Positions 11,866-23,795 of a stretch of DNA of 64,000 nt are shown piece by piece. Below the pieces are notes generated by a model. It did not search any database, had not been told where the DNA came from, and was given only the letters and a program-made list of their open reading frames with translations. Origin of the DNA: Lumbricus rubellus (Eukaryota; Annelida; Clitellata; Crassiclitellata; Lumbricidae). The stretch spans positions 36,021,773 to 36,085,772 of the forward strand of contig OX243818.1 in the NCBI GenBank assembly GCA_945859605.1. The letters are read 5' to 3'. How positions within the stretch are numbered: the stretch's first letter is position 1; the number at the start of each line of letters is the position of its first letter. The position numbers were made by a program, and so were the translations under genes.

Positions 11866-12986
11866 GCACCGATTCTTGGCCATTTGCTCATGGTTTCAAA
11901 GACGCTCATAGTCATCTTGTAATCTCTATGCTTCCTATACATTCAAGACGCCCATGGCTTCTTGTAATCTCTATGCTACCCATATATTCAAGACGTCCAC
12001 GGGCTTCTGGAAATTTTCGAGTTTCTTTTGCTGACGCCATTTTATTTAACGAGGTCAATGTTTATGAGTTAGGTAAAACCATAAAAACAGCTAAAAATGA
12101 ACTCAAAATAAACGTTCAAATGCACGAATTGGTACTGCATAAGGTTAAAGAGAAAATTAGACAGATACATTAAATTTTAATGTGTAGCCTACTTAAGAAA
12201 AAGTGGTGAAAATTCAGGTTCAAATGCACGAATTGGTACTGCATAAGGTTAAAGAGAAAATTAGACAGATACATTAAATTTTAATGTGTAGCCTACTTAA
12301 GAAAAAGTGGTGAAAATTTAGAAAATTGATTTATCGCGTTAATATTTCGAATACTGAAGCATTACTGTTACACTGTATGTAAGGTTCACAAGATGTCGCT
12401 GCATGCAATGAGACAACAGAAACACGAATATTCCCTATGTATCTATTCAACCGTTTTAAAGAGTTGCGAGCATCTTACTCGACCTGGGCAATGCGCATCT
12501 TGCAGGTGCCGCGCTGTTCCACACTTAGTGCTTCTCAGCGGTTGGACCATTGCTTTGCCTAGTGTTCCCCGTCTTCGGAGTTCCAAGTCGATAGAGATAC
12601 AAGTCGACAGAGTTGGATTGAAATTCGTTCAATTCAATTTGATACCATAATCTTCGTTTTCTGATTTCTTTAGGTCTGTTTCAAAGTAACAAACCGTGGT
12701 ATGATTGCAATTCATAAGATGAACAAGCTGATGAAAAATTATTACATGAATCGAATTTAACTGTAGGCAGCAGGGCATGGCTCCCGTCACGCTATGCTGT
12801 TGATTTTACAAACGCCATCTGCCGAATTGAGGGTCGATATACCCGCGTCCCTTTACGTTTCCTGCCTGAGTGCTACCATTGCCCTGCCATTATCTCATAC
12901 CATCTACATGTATTTCTAAGGCTCTCTATGCGACCGCTATTCTACATTGTATCGCATAAGTAAAAATCCCCGATCCATTGACATTC
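11866..12986. other. Intron with two small tandem duplications
   Basis: From about 11905 to 12000 a 46-bp unit (CTTGTAATCTCTATGCT..CATTCAAGACG) is repeated about twice. From 12114 to 12321 a 104-bp unit is duplicated almost perfectly. No supported gene; the open frame over the first repeat has no recognisable domain. Confidence 0.6.
12114..12321. repeat. 104-bp direct tandem duplication
   Basis: The block starting GTTCAAATGCACGAATTGG at 12114 recurs at 12218 with near identity over the full 104 bp, so the duplication is recent. Confidence 0.9.
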
Positions 12987-14310
12987 ATTCATTCTTTCAT
13001 TCAGAGCATTTATATAGCGACCCTTCAAGAAACTACTCAGAGGCGCTCCCAGCTCAACTACGAACAAAGAAAGAAGACTTGAGGGACTTGTAGAACGCAG
13101 CCGGATGGACCACAAGTAGTGAGCGAGAAAGCACGGCGCTGCTTAATAGCCAAGCGAGCCCGCGGGACCAGAAGCTCACCCCTAGCCGAAGAGCGAAGTA
13201 CACGACGCGCTGCAACGTCAGAGACTGGACAGCACAGATCACGCAAGTATGACGGAGCACAGCCAAGGACACAGCGAGAGACCACAGCAGCAATGCGGTA
13301 TGAGATCCGATGGGACACAGGCAGCCAGTGCAGCACATCACGCATATAGGCAGAGACAGGCGCAAATTTAGGAAGCCGCCCAATAAGGCGAGCAGCCGAG
13401 CGCAAGACGCGATCAAGTCGCCCCAGGACCCCAAGGGGAAGACCAACAAGTAAGGAACAACAGTTGTCAATTCGACTTGTAACAAAGGCGTGGACAAGGA
13501 CGACGACCGCATCATGAGAGAATAAGAGAGAGAACGGGAGACCATCCGGAGTTGACGAAGCTGGTAATAGGCACTCCTCGCAACCAAGTTCACATGCTGG
13601 GACAGAGTAAGTTCAGAATCGAGGGTGAGACCCAGATCACGAACTGTGAGAGAAAAGGTGATATGAAGAAAGAGCAGAGCAAGTTGGAAAGGTCAATACC
13701 CTGGAGTTGTCTACCGCCACCCAACCAAAAAAATTGCGTTTTGGAGGGGTTTAAAAGTAGCCGATTGGAGGCCATCCAAAGAGAGAGGACATCCATTTTC
13801 ACACACATCTGGGTGACAGCGGCCACCGCATCAGCCGAATAGGTGTGGATGTAGGCTTGCACATCATCGGCAAATAGCTGGTGCAGAAGGCCCTTAGATG
13901 TCAGTAAGGTGCAGATATCAGCAGTATAGAGAAGATAGAGCAGCGGGCCCAAGACGGAACCCTGGGGCACCCCGAGAGAGGCAGGGACCCAAGCAGATTT
14001 GGACGACCCAAGAACTACACAGTTAGAGCGGTCAGTTAAGAAGGATGTGAGCCAGTCAAAAGGCTGGTCCACTAAGCCGAAAGAAGTGGAGAGGCGCTGC
14101 AAGAGAATTGAGTGGTCCACGGAGTCAAAGGCAGAGCTTACATCAAAAAGAGCAAGGAGAGTGACTTGACCACGGTCAACTGCGCCAAAGAAGTCTGACA
14201 AAAGTCGAAGCAGTAGCCTAGTCCAAGAGTCTCCGTGGAATGATTCCGACGGAAACCCGACTGCTGCGACGGAATCAAATCATTCGCATCCAAATAGGTA
14301 ATTAGGACAA
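12987..14310 (-). mobile_element. 5'-truncated L2/CR1-like LINE with RT core
   Basis: The minus strand carries, in order, QQSGFRRNHSTET, SSAFDSVDHSILLQRL, GVPQGSVLGPLLYLLY, the catalytic QLFADDVQAY (the F/YADD motif of RT), NPSKTQFFWLGG and, near the end, VLHWLPVSHRISYRI. The reading frame breaks near 13600 and near 14200, so the ORF is a pseudogene in three pieces. The 3' end has the GCGCTATATAAATG-like signature and an (AATG)n-type tail near 12990. It is the longest LINE piece in the window. Confidence 0.88.
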
Positions 14311-15345
14311 ATAGGACATGTAACTGACGACCCATGATAAATGAAGCAACTGCATAAAAATAATTTTCTAAGTGATTTTTCATATAAATGGCGTCAATTG
14401 CTGAATGAAAATAATCACTCCTGAGTCCTCACTTATGGTTTGAAAGTTGCATGGAGCATAGAGAGGCTACCTACCAACAATAGTTGTAAAAAAAAGGTTT
14501 TCCGTTTTTTTATTCTCTCCTAAAAAAACGTCGTTTTTTGTTTTTATTTTTTCCATCATTTTTTATAATTTAAAAAAATTCTTTAACTTTATTTATTCAT
14601 TTACTTTCTGCTACTAAATTCCTTAATTTTAATTTTTTCTGATATTCCTTATGGATTCAGCTAAGTAAAGTCATTATTTCATCGTTTATCATCATCATAG
14701 CCTGCGTGTAGTAGGTTCTTTTTCAAGATTTTCAAGGTAAAAATGCGGTTTTAGATGTAGCAAAGTAAAATTATTTTCCGTTTCCGTTTTTTATGGTATT
14801 TTTTTCTTTTTTATATATTTTCTCGAAAAAACACGTTTTTTCCGTTTGTATTTTATTTTATTCCGTTTCCATTGTTTTTTTACATATTATGACATGTGCT
14901 ATGTAATGAGGCCATGTCATCTCCAAAACCTATGAGTCGGGTATAATAATAGCCTACCGCACGGTTCCAAACTTGGTCCTATAATTATTGTTTCCAATGT
15001 AGGCTACATGACTTTGTACATAAAATCAAGTGAATAAATGTATTTTGTTTGTTGGCAATATAAATGCCTTCTCTTCTCTGACACTGATTGAAATAATAAA
15101 AAAGTGTGAACAGGATGGATCATGGAGTGTGCACACTGCACAATAGAATCGGTTTCCAGTCTACACAGTCACAGTGAGTCACAAGCAGTTGTCAAGCACA
15201 ATATTCACTCAGGCAGTTCGTTTGAACTCATTTTCAGGCCCTACTGCAGTGGACGTCATTCTCCTAACGTTGCACACAATCATACCCACGTGTAGACTTT
15301 GTAGTGCATTGTCTCTTCGTCAAGGACCTGTTTGATTTTTTCTAG
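14311..15345 (+). other. Intron with T-rich low-complexity tract
   Basis: From 14480 to 14900 the sequence is runs of T with CCGTTTTTT and AAAAAACG words. The part near 14560-14690 is similar to 28320-28460 (shared 'GGATTCAGC..ACTAAAGTCATTATTT'), so it belongs to the duplicated intron. The intron ends TTTTTCTAG. Confidence 0.6.
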
Positions 15346-15508
15346 ATTACGTGTGATTCTGGGAATACCAATAGATTGCCTCGATATTCAGGCACTCAGA
15401 TTCCTGCGGTAGTTACGATACCATCATGCACATCGGTAAGACTGACTTTCCGCACAGATGGTTCCGTAACTAACACAGGATTCAGTCTTCAGTACAGTGT
15501 CACGAAAG
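15346..15508 (+). CDS. CUB-domain gene, exon 2 (second half of CUB 1)
   Basis: Encodes ITCDSGNT, then GTQIPAVVTIPSC, a hydrophobic strand and GFSLQYSVT, which is the third and fourth cysteine half of a CUB domain. It starts in phase 0 after TCTAG and ends in phase 1 (AAAG|GTAGGC). The length of 163 bp is exactly that of the three other second-half exons. It is diverged from them in the middle but keeps the cysteines. Confidence 0.83.
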
Positions 15509-18318
15509 GTAGGCCTAATGTGTGCTATTGATAAGAAGGAATTTTAAAAATGAGTGTATACATGTTTCAATTGCTAATTACTTCTAGATAATTATAATCA
15601 ACCTATTATAAAAAAAGATCTGAATAAAAGCTGAAAGCAGACAAAAAAAACAGTGCAAGGCATAGAATGTGCCCTAAAATGACAACCTTTCCCAACAGCA
15701 TACTAAAAACACGAATCTGGCTTTGCAGGTGCAGTCAGGCAGCATAGGTTACTTCTTAGGATAATAAAAATTAATGTTCTTGCATCGTCACTTCTTTTCA
15801 TCATCCTTTTAGCAACGATAAAATCCAGATGTAAAACCAGAAATTTGGTCGAACTCTTTTCTAACCATACAGAAAACGGTTTAGCCTACTATAGCCTACT
15901 ACTGATGTGTATTAATAGTTACTGGACAGCCAATTGGCTTTGAAGGTTTGCATTAGGCTAATTAACGCTCAGTCAGGAATATCCCAGGATTCTTTGGGGC
16001 AGAGCCTAAGAATCCTTAGGATAAACTAACCACATGATTCTCTGGGGAAAATCCCAGTATACCTAGAGGCAATCACGGCCAAGGGTAGGCGGCACAGCAC
16101 TTTTGAATTAAGACGCAAGTTTCTCAGCATTGAAAAGGAATAATAGTTTAAAACCAAAATAGGGATTTTGAGTTCAGTGATACACAAAACTATCAAGCTA
16201 CAATCTGCTACATATATTTTGTGGCTACTGACCAAATTTCTTGAAAATTTCCTTTAAAGTCGACGAATTCACATGACGTTGTAACATGGTTTTACATAAT
16301 AAACAAGCACACTCATCCCTGACAGGACGTCGCGTCTAATTCGCCGTCGGCTATAGACCAATAGCTGAAACGTTATCAATCCAGTAGTATAAACAGTGGT
16401 GTAGTGGGGCGGGGGACTCGGGGGGGACGCCGTTCCCCCACTTTTTTCCAGAGAGGGAACGCGATTCTTCACTATTTTGCAGCATTTCTGCTGAAATAAA
16501 TGAACAAAGAAGACTTCAAGACACAGTTTCAACTGCTTACTTACTGGAGCCTTTCGCAGTTTCGCAGCTAATTTTTATAATCATTAAGACATCGGCTTAG
16601 AGAGTTACAGTCAATGGGTTTGCCTGCTAGTTATTGTTCCTACAGTTATTGTCTGGGGGTTTTGTCCTAGAAGCTATTAACCTTGCTGGATATTCAGTTT
16701 TCAGACATAATAAACTGGGTCATGAAAAGTTACCATTAGAAATGAAAACAGCTAGAGCATTGCCAACTACAAGGTACGAAATCTGTACCACCGATCTACA
16801 GACCCACTTCCAAGTCTTCCATACTACCATTCTTATTCACCCTTTATCTTATTTCCTTACTAGCTGGGGTACACGGCGTGTCCCGGGATTTTTAGGATTC
16901 GCCCCGCTCACGGCCAATCACCAACATCCCCACCATGACTTCGCCCCATTCACTCCCATGGCCACACCCACACAGCAAAAGCTGAAAAACTGTGGGAAAA
17001 GCTTATAAAGTCTGGAATTGCTAGTGAAATATTCACAAAATGTGGGTTTTCAGCCTCCCTTCATAGCCCCCATGGTGGGAGAGATTCGCTAAACCCCCCC
17101 CCCCACCCTACGGTGTGTCCTATGCCGAGACCGACACAGTAGTAAAAGTTTGGAGTGAAAATCTCAAAACTGTGGACATGCATCCCGGTCAAACAGACAC
17201 ACACAAACACACACACACAGTTTCTTTATTTATATACATCCCCTGCATCATACTCCATAATGCTATAGTCGACTGTGTTAAGATCCGGTGAATTTTGCGA
17301 CCACAGTGTTGGAGAGATGAAGTCGGGCGTCTCTCGCTCCACGGCTCCAGGAAAGAGACGGCGTCGCCTGCTCGATGCACAGGAGCATCATCGTGTTGAA
17401 AGACAAAGAATTCATCCTGAGATACCCTGCTTAAAACAGTGTTTATATGTCTGACGGTATCTTCTAGGCGAGAAGGTTGTCGCGATAGTAAGCATATATG
17501 CCCGACTCACTTTCACACCCGGCTCGATGCAATGGGTTTCAGTGCAGCCAAGCTTCGAGAAGCCGTTAGGCTATATGAAAAATTAGTACATCTGTGTTTA
17601 ACCAGGTAGTGCGGTGATATGAGTCAGGTGAGGTGAAAAATTTATATATGGCATAAAATATCAGCCATTTGGCCATCTACCTGCCAAAAGTTATTAAGGT
17701 TGGAAATGTGACGAAGTTCTGACAAAAGGATTTTGCACAGTATTTTTTAGACAGGTGTACATAACTTCATATAGGCTAGATATTAAAAGAATAATTATTT
17801 ATTTTACCTGCTTTCACCCGGCGTAGTGAACCGGTACACCCGACATTTTATGTGCTTACACAATATCGAATAAAAAGATTTCAACTGCCGTTGACACATT
17901 GACCATTCGGCCTACGGTTATTATTACCGGTACGCCAGGTCACAGACGCCAAAATTTTGACATGCGAAATTCTCAAAAATAATAGTTCACTTGTTTTCAC
18001 CCCGACCCACCGCATAACCACCCTGACCTCACCAACTAAATTCAACCTTATCCTACACCCACCCCCTCCCCGCCTCCACCCAATCACCAAATCCGACTGT
18101 TGGAATATGCGTGAGGTCTTGCACTGGCTTCCTTTCCCGCAGCTCATCTCATTCATCCTATAATTTCAACATACTAGACCGAGCTTGATGACCAATCGTA
18201 GATAACTCTGCTCCTCCTCTTTTCCGAGTTTGTAAGGAGTTAGGCTATAGGTGCAATATTACAACTCCATACAGTCTATAACAGCGATATGATTAAGTTT
18301 TTTTATTTTCCTGTTCAG
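15509..18318 (+). other. CUB gene intron
   Basis: Includes a hAT-like left end at 16394 (CAGTGGTGTAGTGGGG, G/C-rich) without a clear partner, a (CA)n stretch at 17199-17219, C-rich tracts near 16860-16990 and 17990-18090, and a possible LINE scrap at 18110-18163 (LHWLP motif). No gene is supported. Confidence 0.5.
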
Positions 18319-18491
18319 CCTGTGCTAATACGTATTTCTACGGTCCTACTGGAGCAATTTCATCTCCGAATTATCCGAGCAGTTACGCCAACAACCAAGA
18401 TTGTAACAATTATATCGCTGTCCCGGCTGGACATACGGTCATCATTACGTTTGTAGCATTCAATACCAATTCGCCCTATGACTGGGTACAG
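18319..18491 (+). CDS. CUB-domain gene, exon 3 (first half of CUB 2)
   Basis: Reads CANTYFYGPTGAISSPNYP, then NNQDC, then IAVPAGHTVIITF, and ends YDWVQ|GTATGT. The incoming G from the previous exon plus CC makes an alanine codon, which confirms the phase-1 junction. Length 173 bp. It carries cysteines 1 and 2 of the domain. Confidence 0.9.
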
Positions 18492-18603
18492 GTATGTATT
18501 AAGCTTTTAATACAAACGTCTCTTCTGTTAGATGATGAATACAAGACAGAATTGTACAGCTAGGCCTAAATAGTAAAACAATTCTGGCGTAGCCTACCTG
18601 AAG

Positions 18604-19140
18604 GGTGTCACGACAACTCGTCTAACGACAACTCGTCTAACGACAAGTGGTCTCCGGACAATTCGTCTAACGACAACTGGTTTCTCAGCGCTTGAGAAAT
18701 GGAAGCTGGATGATAGTTTTTAGAGGTGAAATGAAGGTTGGATTGATGAAAAGACGCAAGAGAAATGGAATCTGGATGATGGTTCTTTTACAGGTGAAAT
18801 AGAAGCTGGATTGACGAAAATAACGCATGATAAATAAAAGCTGGATGAAGGTATTTCTAGATCTGAAATGGAAGCTGGATTGATAAGAAAACCGCTTAAG
18901 TAATGGAAGCTGGATGAGGGTATTTTTATATATGAAATAGAAGCTGGATTGACTAAAATAACAGGCGAGAAATAGAAGGTGGATGAAGATATTTTTAGAT
19001 TTGAAGTAGAAATGGGTGCATTTTGGAATACATGAATGAAAATCATCAATCCAGCTTCCATTTAAGCAAAAAAACACTTTCGTAAATCCAGCATCTATTT
19101 CATGAATACTATTCGTCAGTAGACCAGTTGTCGTGGAACC
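18604..19140. mobile_element. Foldback-related element with ACGACAACT terminal words
   Basis: The left end is GGTGTCACGACAACTCGTC, and the right end read in reverse is GGTTCCACGACAACTGGTC. The left end carries about four tandem variants of ACGACAACT(C/G)GTCTA. Inside (about 18690-19030) are about five copies of a roughly 69-bp unit built on AATGGAAGCTGGATTGATGAAAA, the same interior word as the two foldback elements at 23.2 and 28.6 kb. Flanking 10-mers CTACCTGAAG and CTACTCTAAG are only 7/10 alike, so a target duplication is unproven. Confidence 0.65.
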
Positions 19141-20856
19141 CTACTCTAAGGTTGTTCAGATCTTCCCGCAGAGCGTCTGCAGGCGGTTCAATAAACTAAA
19201 CTATTTTTTCACACATCGAGTAATTAAATAGCATAAGCTCTCTCCTCGAAATCCGGACAACTCAACTTACGGCTCTTCATATCACATAGCGCGGTTGTAG
19301 TGATTATAGGTTAGGCCTATTTATTGTTGCTACCCAATAAGTGCACGGACATCACAAGAAATACACAATTACACATAGCACTTGCTTCAGTTGGTTCCAC
19401 GACAACTGGTCTACCGACAACTTGTCTAACCACAACTCGTCTCCGGACAGTTGGTCTAACGACAACTGGTCATTTTGTAATTGTCAAAAACAGAAATATG
19501 CGAAACTGGGAGAGCTTATTGTTTGTACTCTGACAGTGCTAGCTCGAGGCCTGGATAAAGGAAGAGGACGACGTTAAGCTGAAACTACTGTTTACGAGTC
19601 AGGATCAAGGAGATAGACCAGCAGGTCACATTTCACGGCTGATATCACGGTTTTACGATCCAAAACGGAGTGAGCGCGTGTTGAATGAAAAGACTGCACG
19701 CAAGAGCTGTAGGATGCGTTGTTCTTTAATCCAATACATTGTTAGCCTACTTGCCGTCATCTTTCACAAAATAACTATGGTGAAATATAAGCTATGACGG
19801 AATTTGAAATCAGAATTGGTCTCCAGGCAGATTTTCTTTCTCATGCCACAAAACAAGAATCCAAAATATATTTCCGTCGTTAAATCAATCATAACATTCT
19901 TCGATACTTTGAAACTGTCTGATGACTTTCTACAGCATGGTCGAAGTCCATATTATTGGAGCTCGAACGTAACAAAAGAGCCATGTGATTCTCCAATCCG
20001 TTAAAGTGGTTAACTGTATCGCAGAAGTAGAGTAGGCACCTCAGTGCAAAATTTTAACTCTTCGCCAAGACAAAGTGCAGAACAAAAGCCGTTCTTGCTA
20101 CAGGTCGTAAGGAAACACAAGAGGCTATGCTAAGAGCCAACCAAGACAACAGCCAATTATTTGGTAAAAATCGAATGACTGACAATTTCATCGGCAGACG
20201 TTGATATTCTCTGCTACATTTTCATGTCATTGTTATCTTTTAGGTTTTGCAGTCAATAGCCTAAAACTACATACAATTTACTCATTCCGACAAGACTTTA
20301 GTAACATTTGTCAGAAATAAATTAAACTGCATAGGGGCCTACCTCAGAATTTATGATTGACTTGACAATGTATTCAATTATTACTAACAAATGCCATGTG
20401 CCGATGTCTTGACTCTTGATAAGTTTTATGAAAATCAGTAGCAAATTATGAAAATTTCGTCAGCTCCGCGCCAGTCCTAAATATTAATATTTTCATATAG
20501 GCCTAGGCCTAATTTTATACCTGTGACCTACTAACACCTGGCGTCACCAAATGGGGAGTTGGAGAACAAATTTGAACCACTTTCATTTTTTAGAACCACA
20601 CTATTCTACAGCTACCTAAAAGGTCAATTTTTTAAAATTCATACGGAACAAGTTTGAAATCGAAAAAACCTAGGGGGTGGATACCACCTCCACCCCCTTG
20701 GTAGCCCGAGGGTTAAAAGAAAGCCTAGCAAAAATGGGCCATAGTGAATATATGACGGCCTCTAAAAGATAATTCCGTGTCGTGATCCATTAGGGTTCAG
20801 CAAAATTGTTAAGTCTATAATAATGAACGGGCGTCTGCTCTGTTTGTTTTATGTAG
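19141..20856 (+). other. CUB gene intron
   Basis: At 19393-19475 there is another array of the same terminal words (GGTTCCACGACAACTGGTCTACCGACAACT...), apparently a solo end without the interior. The rest of the intron shows no gene. It ends TTTTATGTAG. Confidence 0.6.
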
Positions 20857-21019
20857 ATTACGTGTGTATCCGGAGCAACGTTTACATCATCGTCTTATTA
20901 TGGCTCACAGATTCCTACAGCTTTGACGATAGCTTCCTGCAAACTTGTAAAAGTGTTTTTTCACTCGTCTAGTTACACAACCTACTCAGGTTTCAGTCTT
21001 ATATACAATATGACTTCAG
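20857..21019 (+). CDS. CUB-domain gene, exon 4 (second half of CUB 2)
   Basis: Encodes ITCVSGATFTSSSYYGSQIP, then LTIASC, KVFFHSS and GFSLIYNMTS. Phase 0 in and phase 1 out (TCAG|GTAAAT), 163 bp. It is very similar to exons 6 and 8, which points to recent duplication of the module. Confidence 0.9.
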
Positions 21020-22924
21020 GTAAATAATTTTTGATATCATAACAATAGAGCCTAATACAAATAGACCTAAATGTCGAGATAGTTATGCATAGCCTATAAT
21101 TATTATGCATGGCAATTTAGGCTATCATCACCCAATTAATGATTAAAGGAAACTAAATAAAACGGAGAACGTAAAGGAAAAACCAGAAGAACACAAATTG
21201 TGCCCCATAGTGAAAACCTCCCAACAGGAGACTTAAGACATTGCCATGTCTTTTGCTGCTAGTAGGCTAATTCTAAATTTAAATTGGGTACTATGATTTT
21301 TATTTACCCGAATTAATTTCGAATTTATTTCCGTGGTAATGTACACGTATCGAGTCTTCAAGTCGGATTGACACAAACTTATTTACTGAAATGGAAGCGG
21401 AATCGATGAAAATGTTCTTGCTCAAATTGACACTGGATTGATGAATTTTTTAAAATCTAATTGGAATTTGGATGGAATAAAGGCGATTGTTGCTACTTAA
21501 ATAGAAGCTGGGGCGGGTTTGGAGATGGGTTGAAAACGTCGGCCACATCGGAGGGGTGGCGAACCCGCCCTGTGAAATATGGGTTAGGACGGAAAATCTG
21601 AGGTGGCGAACCCGCCCTTGCGGAGCTGGGTTCGGGCGAGAAAGCGAAATTTCACGGGCAAACGCCGGGCAAGTCAGGGTGCGACGGGGTTGGGGCCGAT
21701 GGAAGGCGGGGTGAGAATGGCGGAGTGGGAGCGAAGTTAGGCGTGTCTGAGGACGAAAAACTGAAATAATGTCTGGGTAGATAGTGCCCTACCACCGCGG
21801 AAGCAAATAATGATGTAGATAGGTCTCATGCATAATTTCAAACCCAATCACATTCATAGACCTAGGCCTAAATTTACTCACATGAAAGACGTATTATATC
21901 GGTATACACTACTAGTTGGCCGGGAATTTTAGAATTCGGCCCGTTTCCCGCCACTCCCACCATCCGCCAATCCCTCTGTCCCCGCCCCTCCCTCCGGCCC
22001 TCCCTACTTCTCTCAACCCTCACCCCCACAACCCCACCGCACCCACAACACACCGACCTCCACCGGTACGCCACCCGTGAAATTTTGGTTTTCTAAAAAA
22101 TGTTCTTCCCTACCCCACCACCACACCACCACACCCCACCCCACTCCGACCTCCACCGGTACGCGACCCGTAAAATGTTGGTTTTCGGGGAAAAAAGTCT
22201 TTCCCAGCCCATGGATTATGATGATGATGATAAATACTTTCATAATGATGTAGGCCTATTGCACCATGTCTGAACACCAAAATAGCAATTTGTCAATCAA
22301 AGAATAGGCCTATTCATATTCGTAGGTCTATAATTATTAGATTATGTTATCTTATCTGATCTGACCGTAATAGTGCCTTTGTATTAATGTGTTCCGGGTT
22401 GTTCCCATGGCACGAATGACCGACAGCTATTAAGCATGACACATGAACATTGTAAAGTATTATGATTGTTCGTTATTTGGTCAGCCTATAGAAACCGTAT
22501 CGATTAATAGGCCTAACTATTATAACGACCAGTTTCTCAGAACCATGAATTAAAAAATAGCAGAGGCTTTATTTCTGCTTACGACCTACTCAACCAAGAC
22601 TTGATAATGAAACAATCTGCTGGCTCACGCATCTGATTTTCTTATTGAATGTCCTCATTGCATTAGGCCTACTGTAAATCTTGTGTTCACATAATTTTGC
22701 TATTAGCCTATATTATATCCTTTACGTTGATGGGATCAATACAAAACTTGAACTTGAACTTGAATCAACATAACCTAGTTTCAACATAGCAGATCGAACC
22801 TGATAACCAATCATAGATGACTCTGCTCCTCTTTTCAATGTATGTGTAAAAAGTTACAACATTTTACAACGCTATTATATCACAGCGAAAATTAATGATC
22901 AATTTATTTTATTTTTCTATTCAG
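21020..22924 (+). other. CUB gene intron with GC-rich inverted repeat
   Basis: From 21380 to 21490 there is a decayed piece of the AATGGAAGCTGGATTGATGAA foldback word. From about 21500 to 22205 a GC-rich inverted array follows (separate entry). The remainder is simple host sequence with several TAGGCCTA palindromes. Confidence 0.55.
21500..22205. repeat. GC-rich inverted repeat (possible foldback element)
   Basis: The left arm (21500-21780) is G-rich with repeated GGTGGCGAACCCGCCC and AAATTTCACGGGC. The right arm (21915-22200) is C-rich with two copies of GACCTCCACCGGTACGC and the reverse of a similar AAATTTCACGGGTGGCG word. Repeats in opposite orientation on the two arms suggest a foldback structure. 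I could not define ends or a target duplication. Confidence 0.5.
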
Positions 22925-23097
22925 GCTGTGCTAATACGTATTTCTCTGGTCCTACTGGAAGAATTTTATCACCGAATTACCCGAATTATTACGCCAACAA
23001 CCAAGATTGTAACAGTTATATCGCTGTCCCGGTTGGACACACAGTCGTTATTACGTTTGTGGCATTCTATACCCAGTCGTACTATGATTGGGTAAAG
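22925..23097 (+). CDS. CUB-domain gene, exon 5 (first half of CUB 3)
   Basis: Reads CANTYFSGPTGRILSPNYP, then NNQDC, IAVPVGHTVVITF and YYDWVK|GTATGT. The junction codon with exon 4 is GGC (Gly) instead of Ala. 173 bp, phases 1 and 0. Confidence 0.9.
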
Positions 23098-23242
23098 GTA
23101 TGTACATGACATTGTATTAAGCTTTCAAAAGGAATTGTTTATTACATTTAAAAAGTAAAACAATCCTGACGCAGCTGATTCAAGTGCTAAGTGAATTCTC
23201 TTATGATGTATGCTCACTTATTGGGAAGCAACAATAAATAGG

Positions 23243-23786
23243 GTTCTAGGACAAAATGGCATTGGACAAAATGGTACGGGCAAACTGCTACGGACAAAAC
23301 GGTATGGATAACTTGAAGCTGGGTGAGGGTATTTTTGGCTGAAATAGAGGGTGGATGGCTTTTTGTGGCTGAAATACAGCTCTAGTGAAGAAAAAAACTT
23401 GAGAAAAGGATGTCGGATAGGCGAAAAATTGCTTGAGATATGGAAGCTGGATTGATGTCTTTCATTCATGTGTTTCATGATGTATCCAGCTTCAATTTCA
23501 GCCATAAGATTCCTTAAACCAACCTCCATTTGTAATGCATCTTTCATTAATCCAGCTTCTATTTCAGCTATGAAAATACCCTGCTACAGCTTCTATATCT
23601 AAAGCTTTATTTTCATCAATCCAGCTTCCATTTCATATATAAAAATATCCATGCAGAGCCTTCATCCAGCTTCCATTTCACATAGTCTTTTCATTAATCC
23701 AGCTTCTAATTCATATATAAAAATTCACTAATCTAGCTTTCATTTCCTCCCTACCATTTTGTCCGGTACCATTTTGTCTGGTCACC
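23243..23786. mobile_element. Foldback element copy A with GGACAAAATGGTA ends, 9-bp duplication
   Basis: Starts GTTCTAGGACAAAATGG and ends ATTTTGTCTGGTCACC. It is flanked by the perfect 9-bp duplication ATAAATAGG (23234-23242 and 23787-23795). The ends are tandem variants of GGACAAAATGGTA. The interior has GAAGCTGGAT..GAAATAGA units on the left arm and their reverse complement (ATCCAGCTTC..ATTTCA) on the right arm. The 9-bp duplication and repeat-built inverted arms match what is known for foldback elements (Drosophila FB, sea urchin TU) and MULE-like transposons. No transposase. Confidence 0.85.
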
Positions 23787-23795
23787 ATAAATAGG

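Noticed and set aside
11859..12173. 104-residue frame
   Set aside because: Made of a 46-bp tandem repeat and the start of a 104-bp duplication, with no domain match.
13119..13842. Open frames on the + strand at 13.1-13.8 kb
   Set aside because: They are antisense to the LINE reverse-transcriptase ORF and have no independent support.
18095..18163. LINE fragment with the motif VLHWLPFPQ
   Set aside because: Resembles the LHWLPV block of L2/CR1-like RT but is too short to support as a feature on its own.
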